Source: an uncultured Sulfitobacter sp. (lineage in GTDB: Bacteria > Pseudomonadota > Alphaproteobacteria > Rhodobacterales > Rhodobacteraceae). From it: DNA of 64,000 bases. Below the pieces are notes generated by a model. It had not been told where the DNA came from. It did not search any database and saw nothing but the letters and a program-made list of their open reading frames with translations. The stretch is taken from positions 1 to 64,000 of the forward strand of contig NZ_CANMQS010000006.1 in the NCBI RefSeq assembly GCF_947500075.1. Direction: 5' to 3'. The translations under genes and the position numbers were made by a program. This document shows positions 16,468 through 26,735 of the stretch, one piece after another. Each line of letters opens with the position of its first letter. Positions within the stretch are counted from its first letter, which is position 1.

Positions 16468-17055
16468 ATGAGCAAAACTCTTCGCGCGTTGATTGTTGTG
16501 TTGTTGGTCGCATCCTGCGGCGGGGGGCAATCCTCTGCGCCTCGGGATCTGGACAACGCCTGCGCAATTCTCAAACAGCGCCCCGGTTATTTGAAGGCTT
16601 TCCGCGCCACGGAAAGAAAATGGGGCGTGCCGGTGCATGTTCAGATGGCGACGATCTATCAGGAGAGCAAGTTTGTCTCCGATGCCCGCACGCCGTTCCG
16701 ATACACGCTGGGGGTGATCCCGATGGGTCGCCAGTCCAGCGCATTCGGCTATTCCCAGGCGTTGGATGGCACATGGGATGAATACCGCGAAGCCGCCGGC
16801 GGCTTTGGCGCGCGCCGCGACCGGATCAGCGATGCGGCAGACTTCATGGGCTGGTACATGAACCAGACCCGCGACCGCAATGGCATCGCCCTGTCGGACG
16901 CCCGCAACCAGTATCTGGCTTATCACGAGGGCCACACCGGTTTTGCGAGGGGCAGCTACAACGGAAAAAGCTGGCTGCTGAATGTGTCGCAGAAGGTGGC
17001 AGACCGCTCTGTTCTGTATGAGCAGCAGTTGGGGGCTTGCCGGGTTCGGCGATAG
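16468..17055 (+). CDS. Transglycosylase SLT-domain lipoprotein
   Basis: A 195-residue exported lipoprotein with a signal sequence ending in the lipobox VAS-Cys17. The lysozyme-like SLT fold has its catalytic Glu66 in IYQESKF (residues 64-69), then FGYSQALDGTWDEY and a later LAYHEGHTGF block. It probably cleaves peptidoglycan glycan strands at the outer membrane inner face. The ATG at 16468 follows GAGAGG, while the upstream in-frame TTG at 16432 would bury the signal peptide. Nothing adjacent suggests a secretion machine. Confidence 0.85.
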   Translation: MSKTLRALIVVLLVASCGGGQSSAPRDLDNACAILKQRPGYLKAFRATERKWGVPVHVQMATIYQESKFVSDARTPFRYTLGVIPMGRQSSAFGYSQALDGTWDEYREAAGGFGARRDRISDAADFMGWYMNQTRDRNGIALSDARNQYLAYHEGHTGFARGSYNGKSWLLNVSQKVADRSVLYEQQLGACRVRR

Positions 17056-17137
17056 AGCGACGGGTCAGTCGGCTGAAATCGCCCAACAATCGCCATGAAG
17101 GGTTACTAAACTTTAAGGCGATTGATGGAGAGACTTG

Positions 17138-18499
17138 ATGACCCCGCTCTTGATTGCCCTGCTGGCCGCTGGCGGCGCCGGAATGGCGCTGATGATGGAT
17201 ACGTCCTCTGACGAGGGGGATGTGGCCAGCGAAGAAGACCTGACCGAAGAACAGGACGCCCCGGAAGAACCGGAGGAAGAAGAGCCGGACCTTGGCGCGT
17301 CGGTGGTCGAATTGGAAGACGGACGGATCGAGGTTGAACTGGGGGAGGATGAGACGGGGTCGCTTTTGGCGCTTGTCGAGGAAGCCTATCAGAACGGCGG
17401 CAACAGCGCTGGTGGCGAAGACGTTCGAATGACGTTGTATCTGGTGCCGGAAGACGTTGAATTGCCCGCCAACAGACTGGACTTGCCAGATACCGCCACA
17501 ACTGACGTATACGGTGCGCCCTTTGAAAAAGAGTGGGGCATAGACTGGGAACGCGACGACATTGCTGGTTACTACAATCTGACCGAGCTGGGGGAATGGG
17601 ATCTCGGCAGCGTCTATTCGAGCAGTACAAACACCCAAGACGGAACAGGCGCAAACACATACTATAGCGACCGAACCGAAATTGAGTTCGTTTCAGACAG
17701 CGAAATCAGGGGCCTCGTCATTGACTATATCTCCGGTCAGTTCCTCAGTGATGGGGTGTTCAGATACCACGACGACCTGAGCTTCCTTGACGGGACACAG
17801 GCTCTGCATGGAACTAACGACGCAGATGTGCTCATACCGACGGAGGACGTGAGCTTTGTGAACGGGCGTGCCGGGGACGACTTCATCGAGGCTTCAGAAG
17901 CTGTGCTGAAAGGCGGCGATGGCGACGACACCATCGTTGGAACAGATTCACACCTGATCGACGGGCAGCGCGGTGACGACTTTATCATCGCGAAAGACAA
18001 CGCGGCGGCTTGGGGAGGGCAGGGAAATGACACCCTCATAGGAAATGGCGGACCTAATATGGATTTGTTCGGCGATATCGGTGACGACACGTTAATCGCG
18101 CTGACCAATTCCGACCTGAGCGGGGACCACTACTCTTACCGCGAGCCTGGGCTCGCCGGAACCGATACCTTCATGGTGTCGGATCAGGGTTTGGGAAGCA
18201 TAGCATCTGGTGAACCTGTGCAAATATCCAACATTTACGATTTTAACAGCAGCGTTGATCAACTGGTCGTATTGACCCAGGACGGTAACGAACCTGTCTC
18301 GGTCGTCTATGAACCGCGCTATACTCCCGATGACGGCAGCTATCCGCGCGTCAGAGGCGGGCACCTGACACTGACCTATACGAACGGTTCCGTCGGGCAC
18401 ATCTTCATGGATGAGGTGGATCCCGCCAATGTGACGTTCCGCGATCTGGATGATGTGTTGGCGATTTATGCCGCAGAAAGCGAACCGCTCGCGTCCTGA
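17138..18499 (+). CDS. RTX-like calcium-binding repeat protein
   Basis: A 453-residue acidic protein. A short hydrophobic N-terminal segment (residues 1-20) precedes a Glu/Asp-rich stretch (about 23-50). Around residues 245-315 there are degenerate RTX nonapeptides: GRAGDDFI, GGDGDDTI, GQRGDDFI, GGQGNDTL and GDIGDDTL. RTX repeats bind calcium in a parallel beta-roll outside the cell, with type I secretion usual. No ABC exporter gene is nearby, and the N-terminal hydrophobic segment looks like a membrane anchor. GGAGAG upstream supports the ATG at 17138. The gene stops exactly where lolA stops on the other strand. Confidence 0.75.
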   Translation: MTPLLIALLAAGGAGMALMMDTSSDEGDVASEEDLTEEQDAPEEPEEEEPDLGASVVELEDGRIEVELGEDETGSLLALVEEAYQNGGNSAGGEDVRMTLYLVPEDVELPANRLDLPDTATTDVYGAPFEKEWGIDWERDDIAGYYNLTELGEWDLGSVYSSSTNTQDGTGANTYYSDRTEIEFVSDSEIRGLVIDYISGQFLSDGVFRYHDDLSFLDGTQALHGTNDADVLIPTEDVSFVNGRAGDDFIEASEAVLKGGDGDDTIVGTDSHLIDGQRGDDFIIAKDNAAAWGGQGNDTLIGNGGPNMDLFGDIGDDTLIALTNSDLSGDHYSYREPGLAGTDTFMVSDQGLGSIASGEPVQISNIYDFNSSVDQLVVLTQDGNEPVSVVYEPRYTPDDGSYPRVRGGHLTLTYTNGSVGHIFMDEVDPANVTFRDLDDVLAIYAAESEPLAS

Positions 18500-19099
18500 T
18501 CAGCGGTTCACCCCCGGACTGCCCACATCAAACAGCGTATTGGGCAGGTTGCCGCCTTTTTGCAGATCACCCAGCACCACGGTCGTCTGACCGCCACTGC
18601 CATCGTTGATGATCCACTGGCGCAATTCCACCGGGTTGCCGGTGAACTTCATCTGGATGTTGCCATATTGGGTGTTGTCGGGGTCTTGCGCCGTCACAAT
18701 GGTGGCAGTGCCATCATAGTCATGCCCCGTCACCATCCGCGCGCGGTCCAGATCGACGTTTCGGGCAAGGATGATCGACAGTGGCGTCCGGCTGAGCGGG
18801 TAGCTCTCGGCGGGCTGGTTGGACTTTTTGTCAAAGATCACAACGGTGTTGGACCCCGCGACCACAAGTGCCGATTCAGGCGGGTTGTATTCAAACCGCA
18901 CCTTGCCGGGGCGTTTGATGTAGATCGTGCCGGTGCTGATGGAGCCGTCCCCGTTGATCTGGGTGAACTCTCCCTTCGCGGTTTGCAGCTTGTTGAGATA
19001 GCCCGAAATCTGGCTCAGCGGCAGTTTCTGGGCAGCAGCGGCAAGGGGCAGCGACAGGGACAGGCCTGCCGCAAGGATGAGGGGGGTGATGAAACGCAT
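18500..19099 (-). CDS. lolA: Outer-membrane lipoprotein carrier protein LolA
   Basis: A 199-residue periplasmic chaperone that carries lipoproteins from LolCDE to the outer membrane. A signal peptide (residues 1-22, ending AAAA) is followed by the LolA half-barrel with FTQINGDGSISTGTIYIKRPGKVRFEY (about 45-71) and ARNVDLDRA. The frame extends upstream, but the ATG at 19099 is the only one giving a signal peptide at the N-terminus. In related genomes, as I recall them, lolA lies next to ftsK and xthA. Here a regulator/epimerase pair separates it from ftsK. Confidence 0.9.
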   Translation of the reverse strand: MRFITPLILAAGLSLSLPLAAAAQKLPLSQISGYLNKLQTAKGEFTQINGDGSISTGTIYIKRPGKVRFEYNPPESALVVAGSNTVVIFDKKSNQPAESYPLSRTPLSIILARNVDLDRARMVTGHDYDGTATIVTAQDPDNTQYGNIQMKFTGNPVELRQWIINDGSGGQTTVVLGDLQKGGNLPNTLFDVGSPGVNR

Positions 19100-19231
19100 G
19101 CTCGTCTTCCTTTTGTTTGCACCAGACATAGGGTGAAAGCCGGTGTTATGCGATAACGGCCCGCGGATTTTTGCCGGGATCGCCGCAAGAGCGCCCGAGG
19201 GCCAGGCCCCATTCATCTCGTACCGCTGGCG

Positions 19232-20113
19232 TCAAAACCGCTCGGCCAGAAAATCCCAGACCCGTTTGACCCGTGGCGTCTTGTGCAACGCCTCATGCGC
19301 GGCGAGCCAGACCGGCAAAGCAGGCAGATCGGGCTGTATGTTCAGGCGCTGCACGCGCGGTTCTGCGTCGCCAATCACGGCCTGCATCGCCCCCACGCCA
19401 CAGCCCGCGCAGACCAGCTGCCAGAACACCGCCTGATCATCGCAGCGCACGCCAAAGAAATCGCGCGATACGTCAAAGCCAAAACCGCGCATCGCGCGCA
19501 GGATCTGATCATCCCGGTCGAAGCCGACAAAGGGTATGTGTTTGAGGTCTTCAAGGTTTCGAGGTTGGCCAAAGCGCGCCAGCACGCCATGGGCCGCGTA
19601 AAGCGCAAGCGGTTGGTCGGCGATTTTGCGCGTCACCACGTCCAGTTGCGTGGGCTGGAACATGCGCAGGGCGATGTCGGCCTCCCGGAACAGCAGGTTT
19701 TCGGAGGTGTCAGAGGGGACAAGCTCAAGCGCGATATCGGGTTCGGCCAGACGCAGATCCGCAAGGATCGGGGGCAGGATGGCGTGGGACACCACCACGC
19801 TGGCGGTGATCCGGACGGTGCCGGAGAGTTGCTGATCACGCCCGGCGGCCAGCATGCCCAGCCGGGCGGAAGCTGCCGCCATTTCCCGCGCGGGTGCCAG
19901 CAGCGACGCACCCACATCCGTCAGGCGCAATCCGCCCGCTTCGCGGATGAACAGCGCCGCCCCGAGAGAGGCTTCGGCGGCCTTGATATGGCGTCCCAGC
20001 GTCGGCTGGCTTTGCCCCAACGCGCGCGCCGCGGCACTGAGCGATCCGGTTTCGGCCACGGTGAGGAACGCACGGATGTAGGTCCAGTCGAGCGTGTTTG
20101 CAGATTGCTCCAT
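19232..20113 (-). CDS. LysR family transcriptional regulator
   Basis: A 293-residue LysR regulator: N-terminal winged helix (residues 10-67, FLTVAETGSLSAAARALGQSQPTLGRHI) and a C-terminal periplasmic-binding-type effector domain (about 95-290). It is divergent from the epimerase-like gene, with 89 bp between the starts, which is the standard arrangement for a LysR regulator and its target. The effector is unknown. Confidence 0.9.
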   Translation of the reverse strand: MEQSANTLDWTYIRAFLTVAETGSLSAAARALGQSQPTLGRHIKAAEASLGAALFIREAGGLRLTDVGASLLAPAREMAAASARLGMLAAGRDQQLSGTVRITASVVVSHAILPPILADLRLAEPDIALELVPSDTSENLLFREADIALRMFQPTQLDVVTRKIADQPLALYAAHGVLARFGQPRNLEDLKHIPFVGFDRDDQILRAMRGFGFDVSRDFFGVRCDDQAVFWQLVCAGCGVGAMQAVIGDAEPRVQRLNIQPDLPALPVWLAAHEALHKTPRVKRVWDFLAERF

Positions 20114-20125
20114 TCAAATATGAAT
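20112..20125. promoter_or_regulatory. Short dyad at the LysR/epimerase divergent promoter
   Basis: The sequence ATTCA-AATA-TGAAT overlaps the LysR start codon region within the divergent intergenic space. It could be part of an autoregulatory LysR site. The dyad is short and may be chance. Confidence 0.2.
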
Positions 20126-20202
20126 ACCCGATCATCTCTTTTCCGCAATACCATATCATTTCTGGACACCCCATCTTCATCAGGCAGATGAAGGAGAGTG
20201 TG

Positions 20203-21060
20203 ATGAACAAGCAGGTATTGATCCTTGGGGCCTCTGGCCGCATTGGCCGCCACAGCGTTGCGGCGTTTGAGCAGGCAGGGTGGACGGTGCGGACATATGA
20301 CCGGGCGACGGGCGACATGAGGGCTGCGGCTCAGGGCTGCGATGTGATTGTGAACGGGCTGAACCCACCGAACTATCACAATTGGGCAAAGACCATCCCC
20401 GCAATCACCAGAGACGTCATTGCCGCCGCAAGGGCCAGCGGGGCGACAGTCATCATCCCCGGCAACGTTTACCACTTTGGCGATCAGGGCGGGACATGGT
20501 CAGAGCACACACCGCCCCGCCCCGTCAGCCGCAAGGGCCGCATCCGGCTGGAGATGGAGCGGGAGTATGCCGCAAGCGGGGTGCAGACGATCATCCTGCG
20601 GGCTGGCAATTTCATGGATCCGGATCGGCAGGGTTGTATCCTTGCGGCGCTCTACCTGCGGGCCATTGAAAAGGGCAAGATCACCCTGCCCGGCCCGGCG
20701 CAGACCCGTCAGGCCATGTGTTACCTGCCCGATTGGGCCCGCGCCTGTGTGGCCTTGGCAGAGATGCGGGGAGATCTGGCGCAGTTTGAAGATATCCCCT
20801 TTGCCGGTCATACGCTGAGCGCGCAGGAGATGAAGACCGCGCTGGAACGGATAACGGGGCGTGCGTTGACCTTTACCCGCTTCCCCTGGTGGGTGATGAC
20901 ACTGGCCGCCCCTGTGTGGGAATTGGCGCGGGAAATGCAGGAGATGCGATACTTGTGGCAGACCGATCATGCGCTGTCGGATGCGCGGCTGAAGACGCTG
21001 CTGCCCGCGTTTGAAAGCACGCCGCTGGACGATGTGATGCGCGCATGTTTGCCGGGGTAA
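20203..21060 (+). CDS. NAD-dependent epimerase/dehydratase (atypical SDR) family protein
   Basis: A 285-residue extended/atypical SDR. The Rossmann nucleotide site is ILGASGRIGRHS (residues 6-17). The middle part holds VIIPGNVYHFGDQ and a MEREYAAS region typical of NAD(P)-binding epimerase-like proteins. Substrate residues are not diagnostic. AAGGAGAG ends about 5 bp before the ATG at 20203, which decides the start over the upstream-open frame. It is divergent from and likely regulated by the LysR gene. The stop TAA runs into the A-tract of the ftsK terminator. Confidence 0.83.
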   Translation: MNKQVLILGASGRIGRHSVAAFEQAGWTVRTYDRATGDMRAAAQGCDVIVNGLNPPNYHNWAKTIPAITRDVIAAARASGATVIIPGNVYHFGDQGGTWSEHTPPRPVSRKGRIRLEMEREYAASGVQTIILRAGNFMDPDRQGCILAALYLRAIEKGKITLPGPAQTRQAMCYLPDWARACVALAEMRGDLAQFEDIPFAGHTLSAQEMKTALERITGRALTFTRFPWWVMTLAAPVWELAREMQEMRYLWQTDHALSDARLKTLLPAFESTPLDDVMRACLPG

Positions 21061-21093
21061 AAAAACACCGCTGAACCCTGCGGTTCGGCGGTG
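21059..21093 (-). terminator. Intrinsic terminator of ftsK
   Basis: On the minus strand, an 11-bp stem (arms 21083-21093 and 21066-21076, one G-T pair) with a 6-nt loop is followed by seven T residues (21065-21059). It lies 35 bp downstream of the ftsK stop and overlaps the stop codon of the convergent epimerase gene. Confidence 0.85.
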
Positions 21094-21128
21094 CTAAAGC
21101 GTGCCGTCAGGGATGGAGGAGGTAAGCC

Positions 21129-23984
21129 TTACCCCTGTTCCGGCACCAGAATGTCGCGTTTGCCCACGTGGTTGGCAGGAGAGACGAGGCCTTCGTCCTC
21201 CATCTGCTCCACCAGACGCGCGGCTTTGTTGTAGCCAATCGCCAGCTTGCGCTGGATGTAGGAGGTGGAACACTTGCGGTCCTTGATCACCACCTGCACG
21301 GCTTGATCATAAAGCGCGTCTTCACCATCGGTATTGCCGCCGGTGTTCAGGCCCAGCACCGTGTCGATGTCGGCCTCCTGTTCGCTCGCCGGGCCTTCGA
21401 CAACGCCGTTTACATAGTCAGGTTCGCCAAACTGCTTGAGGTGGTTGACGATTTCCTCGACTTCCTCATCGCTCACGAATGGGCCGTGGCAGCGCACGAT
21501 TTTGGAACCGCCAGCCATATAGAGCATGTCGCCCATGCCCAGCAGTTGCTCCGCACCCATCTCACCCAGAATGGTGCGGCTGTCGATCTTGGAGGTCACC
21601 TGGAAGGAAATCCGGGTGGGGAAGTTCGCCTTGATCGTGCCGGTGATGACGTCCACGGAGGGACGCTGCGTGGCCATGATCAGGTGGATGCCGGAGGCAC
21701 GGGCCATCTGCGCCAGACGCTGGATGCAGGCTTCGATCTCCTTGCCCGCGACCATCATCAGGTCGGCCATCTCGTCCACGATGACGACGATATAGGGCAA
21801 GGTTTCGGGTGTTGTCTCTTCGGTCTCGAACACCGGCTCGCCAGTGTCATCGTCAAAGCCCGTCTGCACGGTGCGCTCAAAAATCTCCCCTTTGGAGAGC
21901 GCTTCGCGCACGCGACCGTTGTAGCCTTCGATGTTGCGCACGCCCATCTTGGACATCTTGCGGTAGCGTTCTTCCATCTCCCCCACGGTCCATTTCAGCG
22001 CCACCAGCGCCTTTTTGGGGTCCGTCACAACGGGGGAGAGCAGATGCGGGATGCCGTCATAGACGGAGAGTTCCAGCATCTTGGGGTCAATCATGATCAT
22101 CCGGCATTCTTCCGGCGTCAGCTTGTAGAGCAGGCTGAGGATCATGGTGTTGATCGCAACGGATTTACCGGAACCCGTTGTACCGGCGATCAGCAGGTGC
22201 GGCATCTTGGCGAGGTTCGCCACGACCGGTTCGCCGCCGATGTCCTTGCCCAAAGCCAGCGGCAGGCGCTGGTTGCCGTCGCCAAAGTCACGGGTGGAGA
22301 GGATTTCGCGCAGAACCACCTTCTCGCGGTTTTCATTAGGCAGTTCGATGCCAATCACGGAACGGCCCGGCACGGTGGAGACACGGGCAGAGAGCGCGGC
22401 CATCGAGCGCGCGATGTCATCGGCAAGGCCAATCACACGTGACGCCTTGAGGCCCGGCGCGGGTTCAAGTTCATACATGGTGACAACAGGGCCAGGACGC
22501 ACGGCGACGATTTCGCCTTTGACGCCGTAGTCATCCAGCACCGTTTCCAGCATCCGCGCGTTTTCTTCCAGCGCTTCATCAGACAGGTGCAGACGCTCCA
22601 CCGTTTCGGGGCTTTCGAGCAATGCCAGCGGCGGAAGCTCAAAACCCGGATGGGTGTCTTCGAACGTGAGTTGCGGCTGCGCTTCGGCCTGCGCCTGTTT
22701 GGAGGGCTGCGGCGCCTTGCGGATGGGTTGTTGGACGACCTTGCGCGGCTCGGCCACGGGGATCGTGGGCGCGGGCGGCACCGGGGCGGCATCGGCCAGT
22801 GGTCGTTCGATGACCTCCGGCTCGATATACTCGGGCGCGGCGACGCTGGGTGCGGTCAGCGGGGGTTCCACGGGCAGCGGCGTTGCAGCCGCCGTCAGCG
22901 GCGGTTCTGGCGGCAATTGCGCGGTGTTCAGCACCAGCGGATCAGGACCACGGCCCCGCCCGCGGGTCAGCGGTGCTGTGGCGGGCGTGTGCACGGCGGT
23001 GGTGCTGCGCACGCGGTTCTTGATCACAGAGGCGATCTTGGATTTGATGCGTTCCTCGCCCGGTGCTTCCACATCGTCCACTTCGGCGTTCTCAACCAAT
23101 TCAGGCTCAGGCATGGATTCGGGGCGTTTGATCAGGCCGGGCATCCGCGCCAGCAGCCCGGTTTTCGCTTCGGCCTGGGGGGCGAAATCGGCAGGCAATT
23201 CCGGCGCACCTGCGGTCGGGATGACCTGCTGCGCCTCGAAAGCGGCGTTTTCGGCGGCCATGACCTTGCGTTCTTCCCGGCGTTCGGCCTGACGGGCCTG
23301 CAACCCCTGGGCCGCCTGCACTGCACCGCTGGCGCCACGGCCCAACAGGTTCATCAAGGTGGCATAGGCCATAATCGTGCCCAGCAGCATGAATTTGGTG
23401 ATGCGTGACAACTCCGCGCGGGTGAAGCCCAGCACAAAGGTACCCAGCGCCAGAATGGCAACGCCCATGAGCACGGACATCAGTTTGACCGTAAAGGTGG
23501 AGCCCACTGGGAGCACGGTCAGCACGGCCCCCATGACAGTATCCCCAAACAGACCCCCCAGCCCAAAGCTGTGGGTCTGCAACCAATCGGCATCCGGAGC
23601 GAGAGTGGCGGCATAGATCGCCCCCAAAGCCACCGCAATCGGGGCAAAGATCAGACGCCCGACGGCGCGTTCCTGTCCACTGTGCAGGGCAAAGCGCACG
23701 CCCCAGACCACCAGACACACGGCAATGCCCCATGCGCCCCAGCCCACGATCATAAACAGTGGTGCGGCGATGGAGGCCCCGATCCGGCCCATCCAGTTCT
23801 GCACAGGTGCATCCGTGGAGACCATCCAGTTGGGATCATCCGGCGTGTAGCTGCCGATCATCATCGCGGCCATGACGCCCAATACGATCAACACCAGCCC
23901 CAGCAGTTCCTTGCCGCGCTTTTCCAGCGCCTCAGCCACTTTACTGTCGAGCAGTGGATCGCGCCCGCGTGTCTGATATGCCAT
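21129..23984 (-). CDS. ftsK: DNA translocase FtsK
   Basis: A 951-residue septal DNA pump that segregates chromosome termini and activates Xer recombination. Four to five N-terminal membrane helices (about residues 25-200) are followed by a Pro/Ala/Glu-rich linker (about 230-470). The RecA-like motor has Walker [10 protein letters not shown] (about 597-605) and Walker [14 protein letters not shown] (about 726-738). The C-terminal gamma winged helix (about 880-945, [20 protein letters not shown]) reads KOPS. The ATG at 23984 is preferred over upstream-open sequence. It lies 14 bp downstream of the aminotransferase stop and ends at a strong terminator. Confidence 0.95.
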   Translation of the reverse strand: MAYQTRGRDPLLDSKVAEALEKRGKELLGLVLIVLGVMAAMMIGSYTPDDPNWMVSTDAPVQNWMGRIGASIAAPLFMIVGWGAWGIAVCLVVWGVRFALHSGQERAVGRLIFAPIAVALGAIYAATLAPDADWLQTHSFGLGGLFGDTVMGAVLTVLPVGSTFTVKLMSVLMGVAILALGTFVLGFTRAELSRITKFMLLGTIMAYATLMNLLGRGASGAVQAAQGLQARQAERREERKVMAAENAAFEAQQVIPTAGAPELPADFAPQAEAKTGLLARMPGLIKRPESMPEPELVENAEVDDVEAPGEERIKSKIASVIKNRVRSTTAVHTPATAPLTRGRGRGPDPLVLNTAQLPPEPPLTAAATPLPVEPPLTAPSVAAPEYIEPEVIERPLADAAPVPPAPTIPVAEPRKVVQQPIRKAPQPSKQAQAEAQPQLTFEDTHPGFELPPLALLESPETVERLHLSDEALEENARMLETVLDDYGVKGEIVAVRPGPVVTMYELEPAPGLKASRVIGLADDIARSMAALSARVSTVPGRSVIGIELPNENREKVVLREILSTRDFGDGNQRLPLALGKDIGGEPVVANLAKMPHLLIAGTTGSGKSVAINTMILSLLYKLTPEECRMIMIDPKMLELSVYDGIPHLLSPVVTDPKKALVALKWTVGEMEERYRKMSKMGVRNIEGYNGRVREALSKGEIFERTVQTGFDDDTGEPVFETEETTPETLPYIVVIVDEMADLMMVAGKEIEACIQRLAQMARASGIHLIMATQRPSVDVITGTIKANFPTRISFQVTSKIDSRTILGEMGAEQLLGMGDMLYMAGGSKIVRCHGPFVSDEEVEEIVNHLKQFGEPDYVNGVVEGPASEQEADIDTVLGLNTGGNTDGEDALYDQAVQVVIKDRKCSTSYIQRKLAIGYNKAARLVEQMEDEGLVSPANHVGKRDILVPEQG

Positions 23985-23998
23985 ACCCTTGGTCCCTC

Positions 23999-25186
23999 TT
24001 ATACCGCGTAGAGGCAGTCGCGGATCAATTCCAACCCGCGTGCCGTCTGTTCTTGTGGAGCCACCAAGGCGGCTCTTATGTATGTCTTGCCGGGGTTGTC
24101 CTGCCCCGGAACGGCCTGCGCCAGATAGCCACCCGGCAGCACTTTCACGCCTGTTTCCTTCCACAGCTTGAGCGCTGCGGTCTCATCATCCTCAACCGGC
24201 AGCCACAGGAAAAACCCGGCTTCAGGGCTTTGATATCCCGGTACATTGCCGAAAATGCGGTCAGCGGCGTCGAATTTCGCGGCATAAAGGCGGCGGTTTT
24301 CCTCAACGTGGTCTTCATCCGCCCAGACGGCAGCGGCAGCGGCCTGCAAGGGCAGCGGCAAAGGGGCACCGGCGTAGTTGCGCAATTGCTTGATCTGGGC
24401 AATCGTCTCTGGTCCGCTGGCCACGAAACCTGACCGCAGGCCGGGCAGGTTGGAGCGTTTGGAGAGCGAATGGAAGGCGACGATGCGGTTGCGGTCGGTG
24501 CCCACAGCCTCCGCCACTTGCAGCACGCCGACAGGCGGCGTGTCGCGGTAGATCTCGGAGTAGCATTCGTCCGCGAAGATGAAGAAATCGTATCTCTCAG
24601 CAAGCGCGATGAGGTCCGCCCAATAGGCGTGATCGGCCACAGCGCCCTGCGGGTTCGCCGGGGAGCAGATATAAACGGCAGCGGTGCGGGCCAGCACATC
24701 CTCGGAAACGGAGGAGAAATCAGGCAGGTGGCCTGTCTCCGCCGTGGCGTTGACCATGATCGGATCAGCGGCACCGGAAATCGCGCCGATCATGTAGACT
24801 TGGTAAAACGGGTTCGGCATCAGGATGGCGGGCTTCTGGCCGTTCTTCGTCTCAGGACACAAGGCAATCACGGCGTTATAGAGCCCTTCGCGGGTGCCGT
24901 TGAGCGCCATGACTTCGCTGGCCGGGTCCATCGCCACATCGTAACGCCGTTTGATCCAGTCGGTGATTGCACCCTTCAGCTCAGGCGAACCGTCATTGGG
25001 CGGGTAGCTGTTGAAACCTGCGGCATTGTCGGTGATCACATCGGTGACCCAAGCCGGAAAGGCGTGTTTTGGCTCACCAATTGTCATCTGAATCAGCGGC
25101 CCACCCCCTTCGTGCACGTCCAACAGGGCGCGCAGACGCGGCCACGCATGGGCCGGAAGGGTTGAAAACCGCTCAGGATAGATCAT
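23999..25186 (-). CDS. Class I/II PLP-dependent aminotransferase (DapC-like)
   Basis: A 395-residue fold-type I aminotransferase. Lys243, in [15 protein letters not shown], is the expected Schiff-base lysine. [15 protein letters not shown] and the ADECYSEIY segment are also in place. The family includes N-succinyldiaminopimelate aminotransferase, and in alphaproteobacteria this gene upstream of ftsK is usually annotated as a DapC-like or aspartate-type enzyme. The ATG at 25186 (MIYPERF) fits the family start, while upstream frame sequence is unlikely. The substrate is not certain. It is probably cotranscribed with ftsK. Confidence 0.85.
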   Translation of the reverse strand: MIYPERFSTLPAHAWPRLRALLDVHEGGGPLIQMTIGEPKHAFPAWVTDVITDNAAGFNSYPPNDGSPELKGAITDWIKRRYDVAMDPASEVMALNGTREGLYNAVIALCPETKNGQKPAILMPNPFYQVYMIGAISGAADPIMVNATAETGHLPDFSSVSEDVLARTAAVYICSPANPQGAVADHAYWADLIALAERYDFFIFADECYSEIYRDTPPVGVLQVAEAVGTDRNRIVAFHSLSKRSNLPGLRSGFVASGPETIAQIKQLRNYAGAPLPLPLQAAAAAVWADEDHVEENRRLYAAKFDAADRIFGNVPGYQSPEAGFFLWLPVEDDETAALKLWKETGVKVLPGGYLAQAVPGQDNPGKTYIRAALVAPQEQTARGLELIRDCLYAV

Positions 25187-25313
25187 CAAAAAACTGCCTC
25201 GGGTCGGGATCGTTATCGTCCCGTTGCCCATAAAGTACCCAAGGCCCCCGCTCAGGTCCAGACAATTGGGGCGGGCGCAGGGCTATTGTGGCATTTGGGC
25301 CAGTCTTGCAAAA

Positions 25314-26648
25314 TCAGTCTGAAGACAGCGCGGCCTCTGCCGCGACGCCAAGGCGCAGCAGGTGTTCTTCCATCAACGGCGGGGCCATCATCATCAGCCC
25401 GCAGGACGGCGTGCCCGTGGGCAGGGTCAGCGCACACAGGCCCATCAGATTGCCAATCCGGGTGTTGCGCAGCGCCAGCAGGTTTTCCGACAGATAGTAA
25501 TCGTGATCCTCCTCCAGCCGCTTGAGGTTTGGCGGCATGATGCAGGAAGAGGGCAGCAGCACCGCGTCATACCCCGCCACAGCGGTGTCATACCCCAGCC
25601 GCGCCGCTTCGAGCCTGGCCCAGGCGGAGACATAATCCGGCCCGGAATGATTGCCGCCCAGACGGAACCGCTCCAGAATTTCGTGGTACATCGCGTCCGG
25701 GCGCGCCTCAATCACATCGCGCCAAAGCCCGTAAGCCTCTGTTGTATAGAGACAAGTGGCAAGGGGCATGGCATCTGCCACCTCTGGCACCTCGATCCAG
25801 TCGATCTTTGCCCCCGCCGCTTTCAGCTTGTCGAGCGCGCCGGCAAAGGCGTCCGCAGGTTCATCGCGCATTTCATCTTGCGCCACGGTGCAGAGCACTG
25901 CCAAACGGCGGCCTTTCAGCGATGTGCCACGCAGATCAGCGGCCTTGCGCCCCTCCATCGCGGCCAGCAGCAGTGCTGCATCCTCAACCGAGCGGGTGAG
26001 CGGGCCGATGGTGTCGAATTTCAGCGCCAGCGGCACGACCCCTTCGAGCGTCAGACGGCCCGCAGTGGTTTTCAGGCCGACCAGATCGTTCCACGCCGCA
26101 GGGATGCGCACCGAACCGCCCGTATCAGACCCGATCCCCGCAGCCGCCAGATCAAAGGCGACCGAGGCCGCAGCACCAGAGGAAGACCCACCTGACACAG
26201 CGTCTTCATCGTTCACGCAAGGGGGTGTTGCGGTGCTGGGGTTGTAGCCGAGACCGGAAAAGGCCAACTCGCTCATGTGGGTTTTGCCAAGGCAGACCAG
26301 CCCCGCTGCCGTGGCATTGGTGAGCACGGTGGCGTCCAGATCAGGCACCCGGCCTTCCAGCAATTTCGATCCTGCCTCTGTCTTCACGCCAGCGGTATCG
26401 AACAGGTCTTTCCACGATATCGGCACACCATCGAGCGGCGACAAACGGTGACCTGTCTTCGCGCGTTCCGCTGCGGCGGTGGCTTCGGCCAGTGCCCGAT
26501 CGTGGGTGACCCGCGCGTAGATGCGGTCTTTCATGGGGTGGGCATCGATGGCGTCCAGATAGGTCTGGCACAGTGCAACCGGGTCGATCTCTCCCGCGTC
26601 AATCCCCCGCCCCAGCGCTGCTGCGGTCATTTTCAGCCAGTCCTGCAT
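25314..26648 (-). CDS. Amidase (amidase signature family)
   Basis: A 444-residue amidase-signature enzyme that hydrolyses carboxamides. The Ser-cisSer-Lys triad is complete: Lys80 (ISWKDLFDTAG), Ser155 in SGGSSSG and the nucleophile Ser179 in GSDTGGSVRIP. Their spacing of 24 residues between serines equals that of FAAH and malonamidase. It is shorter than GatA, and gatB/gatC are not nearby, so a tRNA role is unlikely. GGAGGGG lies upstream of the ATG at 26648. The starts of this gene and the UbiH-like gene are 87 bp apart and divergent. Confidence 0.88.
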   Translation of the reverse strand: MQDWLKMTAAALGRGIDAGEIDPVALCQTYLDAIDAHPMKDRIYARVTHDRALAEATAAAERAKTGHRLSPLDGVPISWKDLFDTAGVKTEAGSKLLEGRVPDLDATVLTNATAAGLVCLGKTHMSELAFSGLGYNPSTATPPCVNDEDAVSGGSSSGAAASVAFDLAAAGIGSDTGGSVRIPAAWNDLVGLKTTAGRLTLEGVVPLALKFDTIGPLTRSVEDAALLLAAMEGRKAADLRGTSLKGRRLAVLCTVAQDEMRDEPADAFAGALDKLKAAGAKIDWIEVPEVADAMPLATCLYTTEAYGLWRDVIEARPDAMYHEILERFRLGGNHSGPDYVSAWARLEAARLGYDTAVAGYDAVLLPSSCIMPPNLKRLEEDHDYYLSENLLALRNTRIGNLMGLCALTLPTGTPSCGLMMMAPPLMEEHLLRLGVAAEAALSSD

Positions 26649-26735
26649 GTCGTCTTCCCCTCCCCCCAATTTGCCGTGACGGTAGCGACGCTTGCGCGCA
26701 TGGACAATCCCCTGCCCTGCGCCTTATGCAACGGT

